A program made the translations under genes and the position numbers. Below are positions 8,309-16,851 of a stretch of DNA of 64,000 nucleotides, piece by piece. A model generated the notes under the pieces. The model ran no database searches and had not been told where the DNA came from. It saw nothing but the letters and a program-made list of their open reading frames with translations. Each line of letters starts with the position of its first letter. The first letter of the stretch is position 1. The stretch is from Sneathiella litorea (GTDB lineage Bacteria; Pseudomonadota; Alphaproteobacteria; Sneathiellales; Sneathiellaceae): the NCBI RefSeq assembly GCF_009882915.1, contig NZ_WTUW01000001.1:62357-126356 (forward strand). Direction: 5' to 3'.

Positions 8309-9643
8309 ATGATGGACTGGAACAAACTTCTTTCGACAAGGCGCTATGGGCAGGATCATAAAGATCCGGTCATTGCTTCCCGCAGTCCCTTCCACAAAGA
8401 TCAGGACCGCATTGTGTTCTCTTCCGCCTTCCGGCGCCTGCAGGACAAGACGCAGGTTCATACGCTGGCGGAGAGCGATTATGTTCGAACACGCCTCACC
8501 CATTCCATGGAAGTCGCCTCCGTTGGCCGATCACTTGGGGCGAATGCTGGACAGGTCATAATTGATCGCCATCTGAAAGGTAGCGAATACAGCCCGGCGG
8601 ACTTCGGCCATATTGTTTCGGCCGCTTGTCTCGCTCACGATATTGGTAATCCTCCCTTCGGGCATTTTGGCGAGGAGATTATCCGGCATTGGTTTAAAAA
8701 CGGGCATGGCGCCGCAGAACGTGCAGAAGGATTAACGCAAGCAGAGAACCGCGACCTGGAAATGTTTGAAGGAAACGCGCAAGGTTTTCGTGTTCTGACG
8801 AAACTTCAGAACTGGCGGGATTCAGGAGGATTACGGCTTACTTACGCCACGTTAGGCACCTTCATGAAATATCCGCGGACATCCAACATAGCGACGCCTT
8901 CGCCAGATGACAGTGCCGGCAAAAAATTTGGCGTAATGCAGTCAGAACGCGAGGATTTTCGAGAGATCGCCAATGAACTTGGTCTTCTTCAACGGGGCGG
9001 TGAAGACTATTGGTGTCGCCACCCTCTGGCTTATCTTGTAGAGGCTGCGGATGATATCTGTTACAGCGTTGTCGATATTGAAGACGGCTATAAACTTGGT
9101 CGCCTGCAATATGCAGAAACCGAGGATTTGATGATTCGTATTCTTGGCAGCGCCCCGAAACGCTACACTGAAGTCGATGACCCGTCAGAAAGGATTTCCT
9201 ACCTCCGCGCAAAATGCATTGGTCGTTTAATTGGAGAAGTATCGGATATTTTCCGGGATTGCGAAGGAGATATCCTCGCTGGAACCTTTAAAGGGGATCT
9301 ACTGCATCATTCAAGGCGGGCAAAGCTATTTGATGAAATTTATGCGCTTTGCCAGCGCGAAATATACCGCCATCCTGAAAGGATCCAGGCAGAGCTGAGC
9401 GGATCAGAAATCCTGACGACCTTGCTTGACGCGTTCTATGATGCCAACCTCGATTGGGAGAAATTTAATCGGGATGGTACATCCATGAACCCTAGATCAT
9501 CAGTCCTGATGACCCTGTTTCCTGCTGGAAAGGAGCATCTACATGGGCGATATGAGTGGCTTCTGGGCATTACAGATTTTGTCTCAGGCATGACCGATTC
9601 TTTCGCTGTACGACAATTTCGTGACATTAGAGGCATCGTTTAG
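8309..9643 (+). CDS. dgt: Deoxyguanosinetriphosphate triphosphohydrolase (dGTPase-like, HD domain)
   Basis: Hydrolyses dNTPs to deoxynucleosides and triphosphate, affecting nucleotide pools. The 444 residues carry the HD metal site: RLTHSMEVASVGRSLG, CLAHDIGNPPFGHFGEE and ADDICYSVVDIEDG supply the expected His, His-Asp and Asp ligands. The N-terminal RTRLTHS and DRIVFSSAFRRLQDKTQV segments are family-typical. Two ATGs occur at 8309 and 8312, and either could start it. Length and motifs fit the long dGTPase class, which can act on several dNTPs, so strict dGTP specificity is not claimed. Confidence 0.93.
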   Translation: MMDWNKLLSTRRYGQDHKDPVIASRSPFHKDQDRIVFSSAFRRLQDKTQVHTLAESDYVRTRLTHSMEVASVGRSLGANAGQVIIDRHLKGSEYSPADFGHIVSAACLAHDIGNPPFGHFGEEIIRHWFKNGHGAAERAEGLTQAENRDLEMFEGNAQGFRVLTKLQNWRDSGGLRLTYATLGTFMKYPRTSNIATPSPDDSAGKKFGVMQSEREDFREIANELGLLQRGGEDYWCRHPLAYLVEAADDICYSVVDIEDGYKLGRLQYAETEDLMIRILGSAPKRYTEVDDPSERISYLRAKCIGRLIGEVSDIFRDCEGDILAGTFKGDLLHHSRRAKLFDEIYALCQREIYRHPERIQAELSGSEILTTLLDAFYDANLDWEKFNRDGTSMNPRSSVLMTLFPAGKEHLHGRYEWLLGITDFVSGMTDSFAVRQFRDIRGIV

Positions 9644-9686
9644 CCCCATTTCCCTTGAATTTCAGCCAACAGTAACTCCCTATTAA

Positions 9687-9722
9687 CCTGAATCTTCTAA
9701 TTTTATTCTTTTAGATTTCAGG
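9687..9722. repeat. Imperfect inverted repeat before the DUF2336 gene
   Basis: CCTGAATCT (9687-9695) and AGATTTCAGG (9713-9722) form an inverted repeat with one extra base and a 17-nt AT-rich spacer, ending just before the ATG at 9726. It could be a protein-binding site or a leader hairpin that covers the ribosome binding region. Confidence 0.3.
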
Positions 9723-9725
9723 CTC

Positions 9726-10847
9726 ATGACGTCCATGTTGGTTGATTCCACACTTTACGGCGAGCGTATCGCCGAAATGTTCGCCAAAATGCCTCCGCCG
9801 ATACGTGTCAACACAGCACGCAAGGCGGCAGAGGGATTTGTTGCGCAAGACCTCGGACAAGAGGATCTGGAACTCACCGAAGCCATAATCCACTACTTCG
9901 TCAATGACCTTGATATGACAGTACGCCAGGCCATCGCTGAGGCGGTCAAAGAATGTGAGTTTTTATCAAGAGAAATTGCGATAAAGCTCGCAATGGATGT
10001 TGATGAGATATCCCTGCCGATCGTCAGCCACTCGCCTATTCTCACGGATGAAGATCTTTGGTCAATCTTACAAAACGCCAGTAACAGGATACAAACTGCT
10101 ATTGCCGCCCGTCCACATCTTGGGGTGAAATCGTCCGCCTGTATTGCCGAAACTGGATGTTATTCTGCAATCAAGGCCTGCCTGCGAAACGAGACGGCAA
10201 TTATTGGAAAAATGGCCTATGATCATATCCTTGGACGTTTTGGCGACATCGATCCTATACAGGAACTTATGGTCCACAGGCCGTTCCTGCCTGCGGAAAC
10301 CATCTCGCGGCTGTTCGATTTCATTTCAGAAGAATATAAGCAGATACTCATCGACAGAAACCCCGTTTCAGAATCAACGTCCGTCCGCAAAATTCTGAAT
10401 GCACGCGAAAAGGTCCTTGCAAAAAAGCTGGACACACGGATGACCGATCATGAACAGAGAAAGAAATCTATTGCTCTTGAGAGGGAAGGACGCCTGACAG
10501 CAACATTAATGCTGCGCCTTTTGATCACAGGTAATACTTCTTTCTTTGCGGCCGCGCTTGGCCAGGCCTCCGGAATTTCCAAAAAGCGCGTGATCTCACT
10601 GACTTCCGGACGTGGTTACCTTGGCTTTCAGCGCTTGTATGACCGTGCAGAACTATCACCATATCTTTACAGCGCCTTCCGAACAGCCATGGAGGAGACT
10701 CGCAAAGCTACCCATTATCATCCTCGCGCCGATCTGGATAATTTCCGCCAGCGCATGATTGACCGCATCTCAGCGACCTACGGATGGGATGATGGCATGT
10801 CCTTAGAAGATTTGATGGAAAAATTGCTTCCCAACCGCCTCAATTGA
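9726..10847 (+). CDS. DUF2336 domain-containing protein
   Basis: A 373-residue soluble protein of the DUF2336 family, which is essentially alphaproteobacterial and has no settled function. The N-terminal half has HEAT-like helical repeats: LTEAIIHYFVNDLDMTVRQA, then IAIKLAMDVDEISLPIV and SHSPILTDEDLWSIL, the pattern that defines the family. The C-terminal third (LMLRLLITGNTSFFAAALGQ onward) is the usual helical domain. It overlaps the TTG that could start the next gene, but a later GTG is preferred there. The position after dGTPase is probably not functionally informative. Confidence 0.85.
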   Translation: MTSMLVDSTLYGERIAEMFAKMPPPIRVNTARKAAEGFVAQDLGQEDLELTEAIIHYFVNDLDMTVRQAIAEAVKECEFLSREIAIKLAMDVDEISLPIVSHSPILTDEDLWSILQNASNRIQTAIAARPHLGVKSSACIAETGCYSAIKACLRNETAIIGKMAYDHILGRFGDIDPIQELMVHRPFLPAETISRLFDFISEEYKQILIDRNPVSESTSVRKILNAREKVLAKKLDTRMTDHEQRKKSIALEREGRLTATLMLRLLITGNTSFFAAALGQASGISKKRVISLTSGRGYLGFQRLYDRAELSPYLYSAFRTAMEETRKATHYHPRADLDNFRQRMIDRISATYGWDDGMSLEDLMEKLLPNRLN

Positions 10848-10894
10848 CCCTTAAACTCACGGCAACCGAAAATAACAAACAACGGAATAGCCTT

Positions 10895-11491
10895 GTGACA
10901 AAATCAATCGATTATTATCTGACACTCGTTTCCCCCTGGGCCTGTCTTGGACATGAGCGGTTCCTCAAGATAGCGCGCGAAAATGACGCTAAGGTTAATG
11001 TTATCCCTGTTAACTACGGCAAGATTTTTAAGGAAACTGGCGGCCTTCCGCTCTCCAAACGGAGCGCGCAACGGCAAAACTACCGACTGATGGAACTTGC
11101 TCGTTGGCGCGAAGAGCACGATATTCCAATTAATATTCACCCAAAGTATTTTCCCGCTTCAGACCAAATCGCGGCACAAATGGTAACTGCCGCGTCAAAT
11201 GCGGGGGGCGATGCTCTGGACCTGACAGGTCTATTCTTACGCCTTGTCTGGATTGAGGAAGGCAATATCGCCGACGAAGCTACGGCTATCGAAGTTGCCA
11301 ACCGGGCCGGATTTGACGGCGAAAAACTCCTGAAAGAAAGCCAGGCCCCTGAAATCATATCGCTTTATGAAAAGAACACGGACGAAGCGATTGAACGGGG
11401 CGTGTTTGGAGCCCCGACATTCATCATCGATGAGGAACTATTCTGGGGCCAGGATCGCCTAGATTTTGTTGAAAAAGCCCTTAAGAAATAG
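10895..11491 (+). CDS. 2-hydroxychromene-2-carboxylate isomerase family protein (DsbA-like thioredoxin fold)
   Basis: Thioredoxin-fold protein of the kappa-GST/HCCA isomerase family, which isomerises aromatic degradation intermediates or acts as a glutathione transferase. The 198 residues begin near IDYYLTLVSPWACLGHERF, with the SPW in place of a redox CXXC, and end with GVFGAPTFIIDEELFWGQDR, the family's cis-proline segment. I prefer the GTG at 10895 (GGAA upstream, normal length); a TTG at 10844 would overlap the previous gene and add 17 residues. No other naphthalene-pathway genes are near, so the true substrate is uncertain. Confidence 0.85.
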   Translation: MTKSIDYYLTLVSPWACLGHERFLKIARENDAKVNVIPVNYGKIFKETGGLPLSKRSAQRQNYRLMELARWREEHDIPINIHPKYFPASDQIAAQMVTAASNAGGDALDLTGLFLRLVWIEEGNIADEATAIEVANRAGFDGEKLLKESQAPEIISLYEKNTDEAIERGVFGAPTFIIDEELFWGQDRLDFVEKALKK

Positions 11492-11511
11492 ATCTAAAAA
11501 GGAGACAGGGA

Positions 11512-12450
11512 ATGGCTTTAGATCCACAGGCAAAATGGGTCCTTGATATTGCTGAAGAGAAGGGCATGCCCCCGCTTGATGAATTGACGCCGGCCGAGTC
11601 CAAAGCAGCCTACGAAGAGAGAGCATTGACCTTGACGTTCAAGGATGTGGATATCGGTAAGACGGTTGATGTCGATATTCCGGGACCGCTTGGCGATATA
11701 CCGATCCGTATTTATCATCCGGTCGGTATGACGGCCCCGTTACCGGTTCTTGTCTATTATCATGGTGGTGGATGGGTCATTGGCAGCCGAAATACACATG
11801 ATAGCCTGTGCCGGTTGATTGCCAATTCTGGCCCGTTTGTGGTCGTGTCCGTAGACTATCGGATGGGCCCGGAAGCTCCCTTCCCTGCCGCTGTTCAGGA
11901 TTCTGTCGCCGCCTTCAACTGGACGGTCGATAATATCGCCAAGTACAACGGTGACCCAAATAAGATTGCCGTGGGCGGCGATAGCGCAGGCGGGAACCTT
12001 TCTGCCGTCGTTTCCTTGATGGCACGTGAAGCAAAAACCTATCTGCCTAAGTTCCAATGGCTGATCTATCCCGCGACCCAAATGGAAATGACAACGCCTT
12101 CCCATGAAAAATTTTCGGAAGGATATTTCCTGACACGGTCCCTGATGGAATATTTTCAGCGTCATTACCTGCAGCGGGAAGAAGATAAAAAGGATTGGCG
12201 CGCCTCCCCCATACTTGCCGACAGCCTTGCCGGACTACCACCAGCGCTTATTCAGACCGCCGGTTTTGATCCCCTGCAGGATGAGGCGATCGCCTATGCG
12301 AACCGCATGAACGAGGAGGGAAGCGAGGCCAGGCACACCCACTATGAAGGAATGCTCCATGGCTTCATCAATCTCGGCGGTGTTATTGACAAGGCTACGG
12401 ATTGCGTCAATGAAGGTGTCGTCGCCCTCCGCGACGCCTTTTCAAGATAG
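11512..12450 (+). CDS. Alpha/beta hydrolase, hormone-sensitive-lipase type esterase
   Basis: Carboxylesterase of family IV (HSL). The 312 residues show the oxyanion motif YYHGGGWVIGS (about residue 80), the nucleophile elbow GGDSAGGN (about 155), an acid residue in FDPLQDEA and the catalytic His in MLHGF. No signal peptide is present, so it is probably cytoplasmic and acts on short acyl esters. AGGAGA lies before the ATG. It follows the HCCA-isomerase-like gene by 20 bp, so co-transcription is likely, and a strong terminator follows. Confidence 0.92.
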   Translation: MALDPQAKWVLDIAEEKGMPPLDELTPAESKAAYEERALTLTFKDVDIGKTVDVDIPGPLGDIPIRIYHPVGMTAPLPVLVYYHGGGWVIGSRNTHDSLCRLIANSGPFVVVSVDYRMGPEAPFPAAVQDSVAAFNWTVDNIAKYNGDPNKIAVGGDSAGGNLSAVVSLMAREAKTYLPKFQWLIYPATQMEMTTPSHEKFSEGYFLTRSLMEYFQRHYLQREEDKKDWRASPILADSLAGLPPALIQTAGFDPLQDEAIAYANRMNEEGSEARHTHYEGMLHGFINLGGVIDKATDCVNEGVVALRDAFSR

Positions 12451-12469
12451 CATTTCATTACCCGCACAA

Positions 12470-12497
12470 AAAAAGGGGCCAAATGGCCCCTTTTTCT
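12470..12497. terminator. Bidirectional rho-independent terminator
   Basis: An 11-bp perfect stem (AAAAAGGGGCC / GGCCCCTTTTT, loop AAAT) has A- and T-tracts on both sides. It lies between the convergent esterase and iron-binding protein genes, so it can end both transcripts. Confidence 0.92.
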
Positions 12498-12515
12498 ATT
12501 TCACCGCGATGAACT

Positions 12516-13538
12516 TTAACGCCAACCAACGCGATCAAAAATCATAACCGCCTCGGCTTGCGCGTCCGCAACCTTATCCAGACCAACTTCATCCGCCTTG
12601 TATTCCCCCCAGCTTTCGACTGTTTCATCCAACTTTACGCCGGGCTTCACCGGAAACTCGTAGTTAGTGGAGGCATAGAATTCCTGTGCCTTGGTATCTG
12701 AGAGATATTCAATCAGCTTGATAGCCGCATCCTTGTTCTTCGCCGCTTTGGTAACAGCCGCGCCGGAAATATTGAAATGCGCACCACGTCCGTCCTGATT
12801 TGGCCAAAAGAGAGCGACCTTTTCTGTCGCCTCTATCTGTGTCGCATCATCGGAATTTTGCATTGCGCCGTAGTAATAGGTATTGGCGATAGCGATATCA
12901 CATTCACCGGCAGCAACCGCTTTGATCTGATCCCGATCGCCACCTTGCGGTTTACGAGCGAGATTGTCCCTAATCCCTTGTGCCCATTTTTCCGCAGCTT
13001 CCACACCATCATGCACAACGATTGATGCGAGCAAGGACTGGTTATAGGCGTTGCTGGAAGACCGAACACAGATACGGCCCTTCCATTTTGGATCTGCCAG
13101 ATCTTCATATGTCGAAAGCTCGGAAGGTTTTACCCGATCTTTCGAATAAAACAACACTCGGCTTCTTGCAGATAGTCCGTACCACTCCCCATTTGGATCG
13201 CGATAATGGGACGGAATATTAGCGTTTAACTTTTCCGATTCAATTGGTTGCAGAACACCCGCTTTCTCATGTGCTGCAATCCGGCTGATATCAACGGTTA
13301 GAACCGCATCAGCCGGGCTATTCATTCCCTCGGATTTTAGCCGTTCCAGCATGCCTGATTTAGCAAACACGACATTGACCTTGATACCTGTATCTTTCTC
13401 GAATTCATCGAGAATAGGCCGGATCAGGCTCTCCTGACGTGTAGAGTACAGATTTACCTCTTCGGAAAGTGCAGGCGTCGCGATAGACGTCAATGCGACA
13501 GCCGCCAAAGCAAGGGGCGCAGCAAATTTTAAGCGCAT
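12516..13538 (-). CDS. Ferric iron ABC transporter substrate-binding protein (FutA/AfuA-like)
   Basis: Periplasmic Fe3+-binding receptor. The 340-residue protein starts at ATG 13538 (AGAGGA 8 nt upstream); a TTG 24 bp earlier is less likely. A classic signal peptide covers residues 1 to about 25, ending near TPALSEEVNLYS. NLYSTRQESLIRPILDEFEKD and the C-terminal YSDTKAQEFYASTNYEFPVKP are characteristic. Tyrosines in ANTYYYGAM are the expected iron ligands. No permease or ATPase gene is adjacent, so partners must be elsewhere. An ATTATC-hexamer array upstream may be an iron-regulator site. Confidence 0.9.
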   Translation of the reverse strand: MRLKFAAPLALAAVALTSIATPALSEEVNLYSTRQESLIRPILDEFEKDTGIKVNVVFAKSGMLERLKSEGMNSPADAVLTVDISRIAAHEKAGVLQPIESEKLNANIPSHYRDPNGEWYGLSARSRVLFYSKDRVKPSELSTYEDLADPKWKGRICVRSSSNAYNQSLLASIVVHDGVEAAEKWAQGIRDNLARKPQGGDRDQIKAVAAGECDIAIANTYYYGAMQNSDDATQIEATEKVALFWPNQDGRGAHFNISGAAVTKAAKNKDAAIKLIEYLSDTKAQEFYASTNYEFPVKPGVKLDETVESWGEYKADEVGLDKVADAQAEAVMIFDRVGWR

Positions 13539-13615
13539 ATTGGATCCTCTTTGATAATGCAAACTATTCTCAATTTATGCCGGTGTTTTAAACTGGATTT
13601 GATTGATTTGCAAGT

Positions 13616-13640
13616 CATTATGACTTTCATTATCATTGAA
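13616..13640 (-). promoter_or_regulatory. Candidate iron-responsive operator (Fur/Irr-like hexamers)
   Basis: About 80-100 bp upstream of the iron-binding protein start, plus-strand ATTATG (13617) and ATTATC (13629) repeats form a partial GATAAT-type array spaced 12 bp apart. Position and composition suit Fur, Irr or a relative, but the match to any consensus is incomplete. Confidence 0.35.
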
Positions 13641-13651
13641 ATCTGCATCAC

Positions 13652-13683
13652 ACAAAAAAACGGAGACGAAACCGCCTCCGTTT
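13652..13683 (-). terminator. Terminator of the class III aminotransferase gene
   Basis: Read on the minus strand, AAACGGAG pairs with CTCCGTTT (8 bp, 10-nt loop) and runs into a TTTTTTTGTG tract. It lies just downstream of the aminotransferase stop codon and upstream of the iron-binding protein promoter region. Confidence 0.85.
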
Positions 13684-13737
13684 ATCGAACCTTAAGTTCA
13701 AATCAGCTTTTGTGAACGAAAGACCACGCCCAGATTA

Positions 13738-15066
13738 TCAAGCCACCTCTTTCAAGACAGTACGCAACGTATCAAAAATCTGGTCTATATGGCTCTTTTC
13801 AACAATCAGCGGCGGCGATAACGCAATGATGTCGCCTGTCGTGCGGATCATCAAACCTTTCTCATAACACTTAAGGAACGCTTCAAACGCGCGCGCCGTC
13901 GGCTTACCGGGAATTGGCTCCAGTTCAATAGCTCCAATCAAGCCAAGATTGCGCAGGTCAATGACATGTGGGACGTCTTTGAGCGAATGCAGGGCATCTT
14001 CCCAATACGGAGCAATTTCGTTTGCACGTTCAAAAAGCCCGTCTTCCTTGTAACAATCAAGCGTCGCGAGAGCGGCGGCCGCTGCAACTGGATGACCGGA
14101 ATAGGTATAACCGTGGAAAAGCTCAATCATATTGTCCGGGCCGGTCATGAAGGCATCATAAATTCCCTTGGAACAAACAACACCTCCCATTGGAATTGTT
14201 CCGCTGGTCAGGCCTTTCGCCAATGTAACAAGGTCTGGCTTGACGCCGAAGAATTCTGTCGCAAAGGGTGAACCTAGCCGTCCAAAGCCCGTTATAACCT
14301 CATCGAAGATCAGCAGGATACCATGCTTGTCACAGATTTCCCGAAGCCGCTCAAGATACCCCTTAGGAGGCAGAATAACACCGGTGGAGCCTGCAACCGG
14401 CTCGACAATAACTGCGGCAATGGTGGACGCATCATGCAAGGTAACCAACCGCTCAAGCTCATCCGCAAGTTCCGCGCCATGCTCTGGCTGGCCTCGGGAG
14501 AACGCATTCTTTTCAGGCAGGTGTGTATGCGGAAGATGATCCACGCCGGCAAGCATTGTACCGAATGTCCGCCGGTTAGCGACAATTCCGCCTACGGATA
14601 TACCGCCAAATCCAGTACCATGATATCCTCGCTCCCGCCCGATCAGGCGGGTCCGCGCCCCATCTCCCCGGGCCCGATGATACGCCAATGCGATTTTAAG
14701 GGCTGTATCCACAGACTCCGAACCGGAATTAGTAAAGAACATATGGTCGAGGCCGCTTGGGAACATCCCGGTCACGCGTGCGGCGAGTTCAAATATTTTT
14801 GGATGCCCCATCTGGAAGGCTGGCGCGTAGTCCATTTCTGCAATCTGCTGGCTGACCGCATTGACAATACGCGGATCTCCATGCCCCGCATTACAGCACC
14901 ACAAGCCGGACGTACCATCCAGGATCGACTGGCCTTCGGCATTCTTATAATACATACCCTTTGCACTGACGAGCATACGTGGGTTCGACTTGAACTGCCG
15001 GTTCGCCGTAAAGGGCATCCAGAAGGCATCAAGGTTATTTGGACTTGTAGCAGCGGCATCAGACAT
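13738..15066 (-). CDS. Class III aminotransferase (omega-amino acid:pyruvate type)
   Basis: PLP-dependent transaminase moving an amino group from an omega-amino acid or amine to pyruvate or an aldehyde acceptor. The 442 residues begin with NLDAFWMPFTANRQFKSNPR, typical of beta-alanine:pyruvate aminotransferases. Other marks are FFTNSGSESVDTALKIA (phosphate cup), GYHGTGFGGISVGGI, IFDEVITGFGRLGS (PLP Asp) and TLAKGLTSG (Schiff-base Lys). Divergent from an XRE-cupin regulator across an 11-bp palindrome, so it is probably that regulator's target. Taurine, beta-alanine, GABA or polyamine-derived substrates are all possible. Confidence 0.9.
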   Translation of the reverse strand: MSDAAATSPNNLDAFWMPFTANRQFKSNPRMLVSAKGMYYKNAEGQSILDGTSGLWCCNAGHGDPRIVNAVSQQIAEMDYAPAFQMGHPKIFELAARVTGMFPSGLDHMFFTNSGSESVDTALKIALAYHRARGDGARTRLIGRERGYHGTGFGGISVGGIVANRRTFGTMLAGVDHLPHTHLPEKNAFSRGQPEHGAELADELERLVTLHDASTIAAVIVEPVAGSTGVILPPKGYLERLREICDKHGILLIFDEVITGFGRLGSPFATEFFGVKPDLVTLAKGLTSGTIPMGGVVCSKGIYDAFMTGPDNMIELFHGYTYSGHPVAAAAALATLDCYKEDGLFERANEIAPYWEDALHSLKDVPHVIDLRNLGLIGAIELEPIPGKPTARAFEAFLKCYEKGLMIRTTGDIIALSPPLIVEKSHIDQIFDTLRTVLKEVA

Positions 15067-15170
15067 TTTGTAACACTCCCGGAAAATAGGTTTCTCTCAC
15101 CCTAAACCGAGCATTTATTTACACAAGTCAAAAAATAACCCCTTCGTTTCTGAGGTTTTTAGGTTCACAT

Positions 15171-15204
15171 TATGATGTTTATGTTTAAAATTCTAAACAT
15201 CATA
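15171..15204. promoter_or_regulatory. Palindromic operator between aminotransferase and XRE-cupin genes
   Basis: TATGATGTTTA (15171-15181) and TAAACATCATA (15194-15204) are perfect 11-bp inverted arms with a 12-nt spacer. A further ATGTTTA half-site (15181-15187) repeats the motif in direct orientation. The element is centred about 40 bp before the regulator ATG and about 120 bp before the divergent aminotransferase ATG. It is the best candidate binding site for the XRE-cupin protein. Confidence 0.75.
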
Positions 15205-15226
15205 TCGAATCATTTCGGAGCTAAAC

Positions 15227-15778
15227 ATGGCAGAGTTTGATCTCGGCGCAAGGCTGAGAAGTTTGCGGGTGCAGCATGGCTTTTCACAGCGTGAACTCGC
15301 AAAACGGGCCGGCGTAACCAATGGAACTATTTCAATGATTGAGCAAAACCGGACAAGCCCGGCCGTGGGCTCCCTTAAGAAGGTACTGGATGGATTCCCG
15401 ATCGGCCTGTCGGATTTCTTCGCCAATGATTTTTCGCCACGCTCCAAGATATTCTTTGATCGGCAAGAGCTAACCGAAATCTCGGACGGGAAAATATCCT
15501 ACCGGCAAGTCGGGCGAGATTTGACCGGAAAAGCTTTACAGGTATTGCATGAGGTTTATGCGCCGGGCGCGGACACCGGCCGTAACATGCTTTCCCATCA
15601 GGGTGAGGAAGCTGGCGTTATCGTTAAGGGTAAATTAGAGGTGACCGTCGGCGCGGATAAAAAAATTCTGAAGGCGGGTGATGCCTATTATTTTGAAAGC
15701 CACCGTCCGCACCGCTTTCGTGCAGTTGGAGAGGAAGAGGTCGTTGTTGTAACAGCCTGTACTCCCCCAAGTTTCTAA
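15227..15778 (+). CDS. XRE family transcriptional regulator with C-terminal cupin domain
   Basis: DNA-binding regulator, 183 residues. The N-terminal helix-turn-helix spans about residues 5-60 (RLRSLRVQHGFSQRELAKRA then TNGTISMIEQ), and a cupin sensor follows (residues ~105-180, HQGEEAGVIVKGKLEVTVG and YYFESHRPHRFRA). The layout matches PuuR-like regulators, whose cupin domain senses a small amine or acid. GGAG precedes the ATG. It is divergent from a class III aminotransferase with a palindromic operator in the gap, which suggests local control of amine catabolism, possibly with autoregulation. Effector unknown. Confidence 0.92.
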   Translation: MAEFDLGARLRSLRVQHGFSQRELAKRAGVTNGTISMIEQNRTSPAVGSLKKVLDGFPIGLSDFFANDFSPRSKIFFDRQELTEISDGKISYRQVGRDLTGKALQVLHEVYAPGADTGRNMLSHQGEEAGVIVKGKLEVTVGADKKILKAGDAYYFESHRPHRFRAVGEEEVVVVTACTPPSF

Positions 15779-15780
15779 CT

Positions 15781-16848
15781 TCAAAGGGGTGTATCGACAC
15801 CAACTGCATCTTTAATATTCGCAAAATTATCTTTACGCAGCATTTCCGCGAGTTCCTTCGCGATTTCCGCAGCAACATACGGCCCCTTATAAACCATGGC
15901 GGTATAGAGCTGCAGAAGAGAGGCCCCTGCCCGTATTCGCGTATATGCATCCTCTGCGTCTTGAATGCCACCGACACCGACAAGAGGAACGTTGCCCTGC
16001 GTTGCCTGATACATTTCCTTCAATACGCCAAGTGAGATATTTTTCAGTGGCTGGCCGCTCAAACCACCTGTTTCGGTTTGTTGCGGATCCTGGAGACTAT
16101 TTGCGCGGGTGATTGTTGTATTGCTGATGATCAACCCATCGATGTCATGCTCAAGAACAGACGCTGCAATATCCGCCTTGTCCGTGTCTGTCAGGTCCGG
16201 AGCAATTTTGAGAAGGATGGGAAAGAATGCCTCTCCTGTATCAATCATGCTCTGGCGTTTTTCAACTACACGACCAAGTAGATCCTCAAGCTCTGCCCTT
16301 CCCTGGAGAGCCCGGAGACCTGGGGTATTTGGAGAAGAAATATTGACAGTAACATAGCTTGCGCGCGGCGCTAGCTTCTCCATCCCAATTACATAATCCG
16401 CGATCCGGTCCGTGCTGTCCTTGTTCGCGCCCAGATTGGCGCCGACAACGAGACCCATTGGCCGCTTATCAAAATTCCGCGCCGCTGTTTCCAGTCCCTG
16501 GTTATTAAAACCGAGTCGATTGATGACTGCCTCGTCCTGCGTAAGGCGGAATATTCGGGGCTTGGGATTGCCGGGTTGGGGCTTAGGCGTGATGCTTCCC
16601 GCTTCCACAAACCCGAAGCCTAGGCCAGAGAGTGCAGAAATTACCTCTGCATTCTTGTCATATCCAGCCGCAAGTCCAATAGGATTAAGGAAATGAAGCC
16701 CAAAAACCTCAGAGGAAAGAATTGGATCGAATATATTGTCGATGCGGGGGAGCATTCCGCTTTTCAAGGCCAGGAGCGACAGGTTATGCGCCTTCTCCGC
16801 GTCAAACATGAAAAGCAACGGTCGTGCAATGTCGTAGATACTCACCAC
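15781..16848 (-). CDS. pyrD: Dihydroorotate dehydrogenase (quinone), class 2
   Basis: Membrane-associated FMN enzyme of pyrimidine synthesis, oxidising dihydroorotate with quinone. The 355 residues show an N-terminal amphipathic region, GLAAGYDKNAEV, GSITPKPQPGNPKPRIFRL, NRLGFNNQG, the catalytic serine in VNISSPNTPGLRALQ, and LVGVGGIQDAEDA in the FMN-phosphate site. Class 2 assignment rests on the N-terminal extension and the serine base. It starts 3 bp after the upstream DUF952 stop, so the two form an operon. It ends 2 bp from the convergent XRE-cupin gene. Confidence 0.96.
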   Translation of the reverse strand: MVSIYDIARPLLFMFDAEKAHNLSLLALKSGMLPRIDNIFDPILSSEVFGLHFLNPIGLAAGYDKNAEVISALSGLGFGFVEAGSITPKPQPGNPKPRIFRLTQDEAVINRLGFNNQGLETAARNFDKRPMGLVVGANLGANKDSTDRIADYVIGMEKLAPRASYVTVNISSPNTPGLRALQGRAELEDLLGRVVEKRQSMIDTGEAFFPILLKIAPDLTDTDKADIAASVLEHDIDGLIISNTTITRANSLQDPQQTETGGLSGQPLKNISLGVLKEMYQATQGNVPLVGVGGIQDAEDAYTRIRAGASLLQLYTAMVYKGPYVAAEIAKELAEMLRKDNFANIKDAVGVDTPL

Positions 16849-16851
16849 TTC

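Noticed and set aside
14323-15105. Open frame of 260 codons opposite the class III aminotransferase
   Set aside because: The opposite strand encodes a complete aminotransferase with all PLP motifs. The antisense translation has no family-like sequence and no ribosome binding site.
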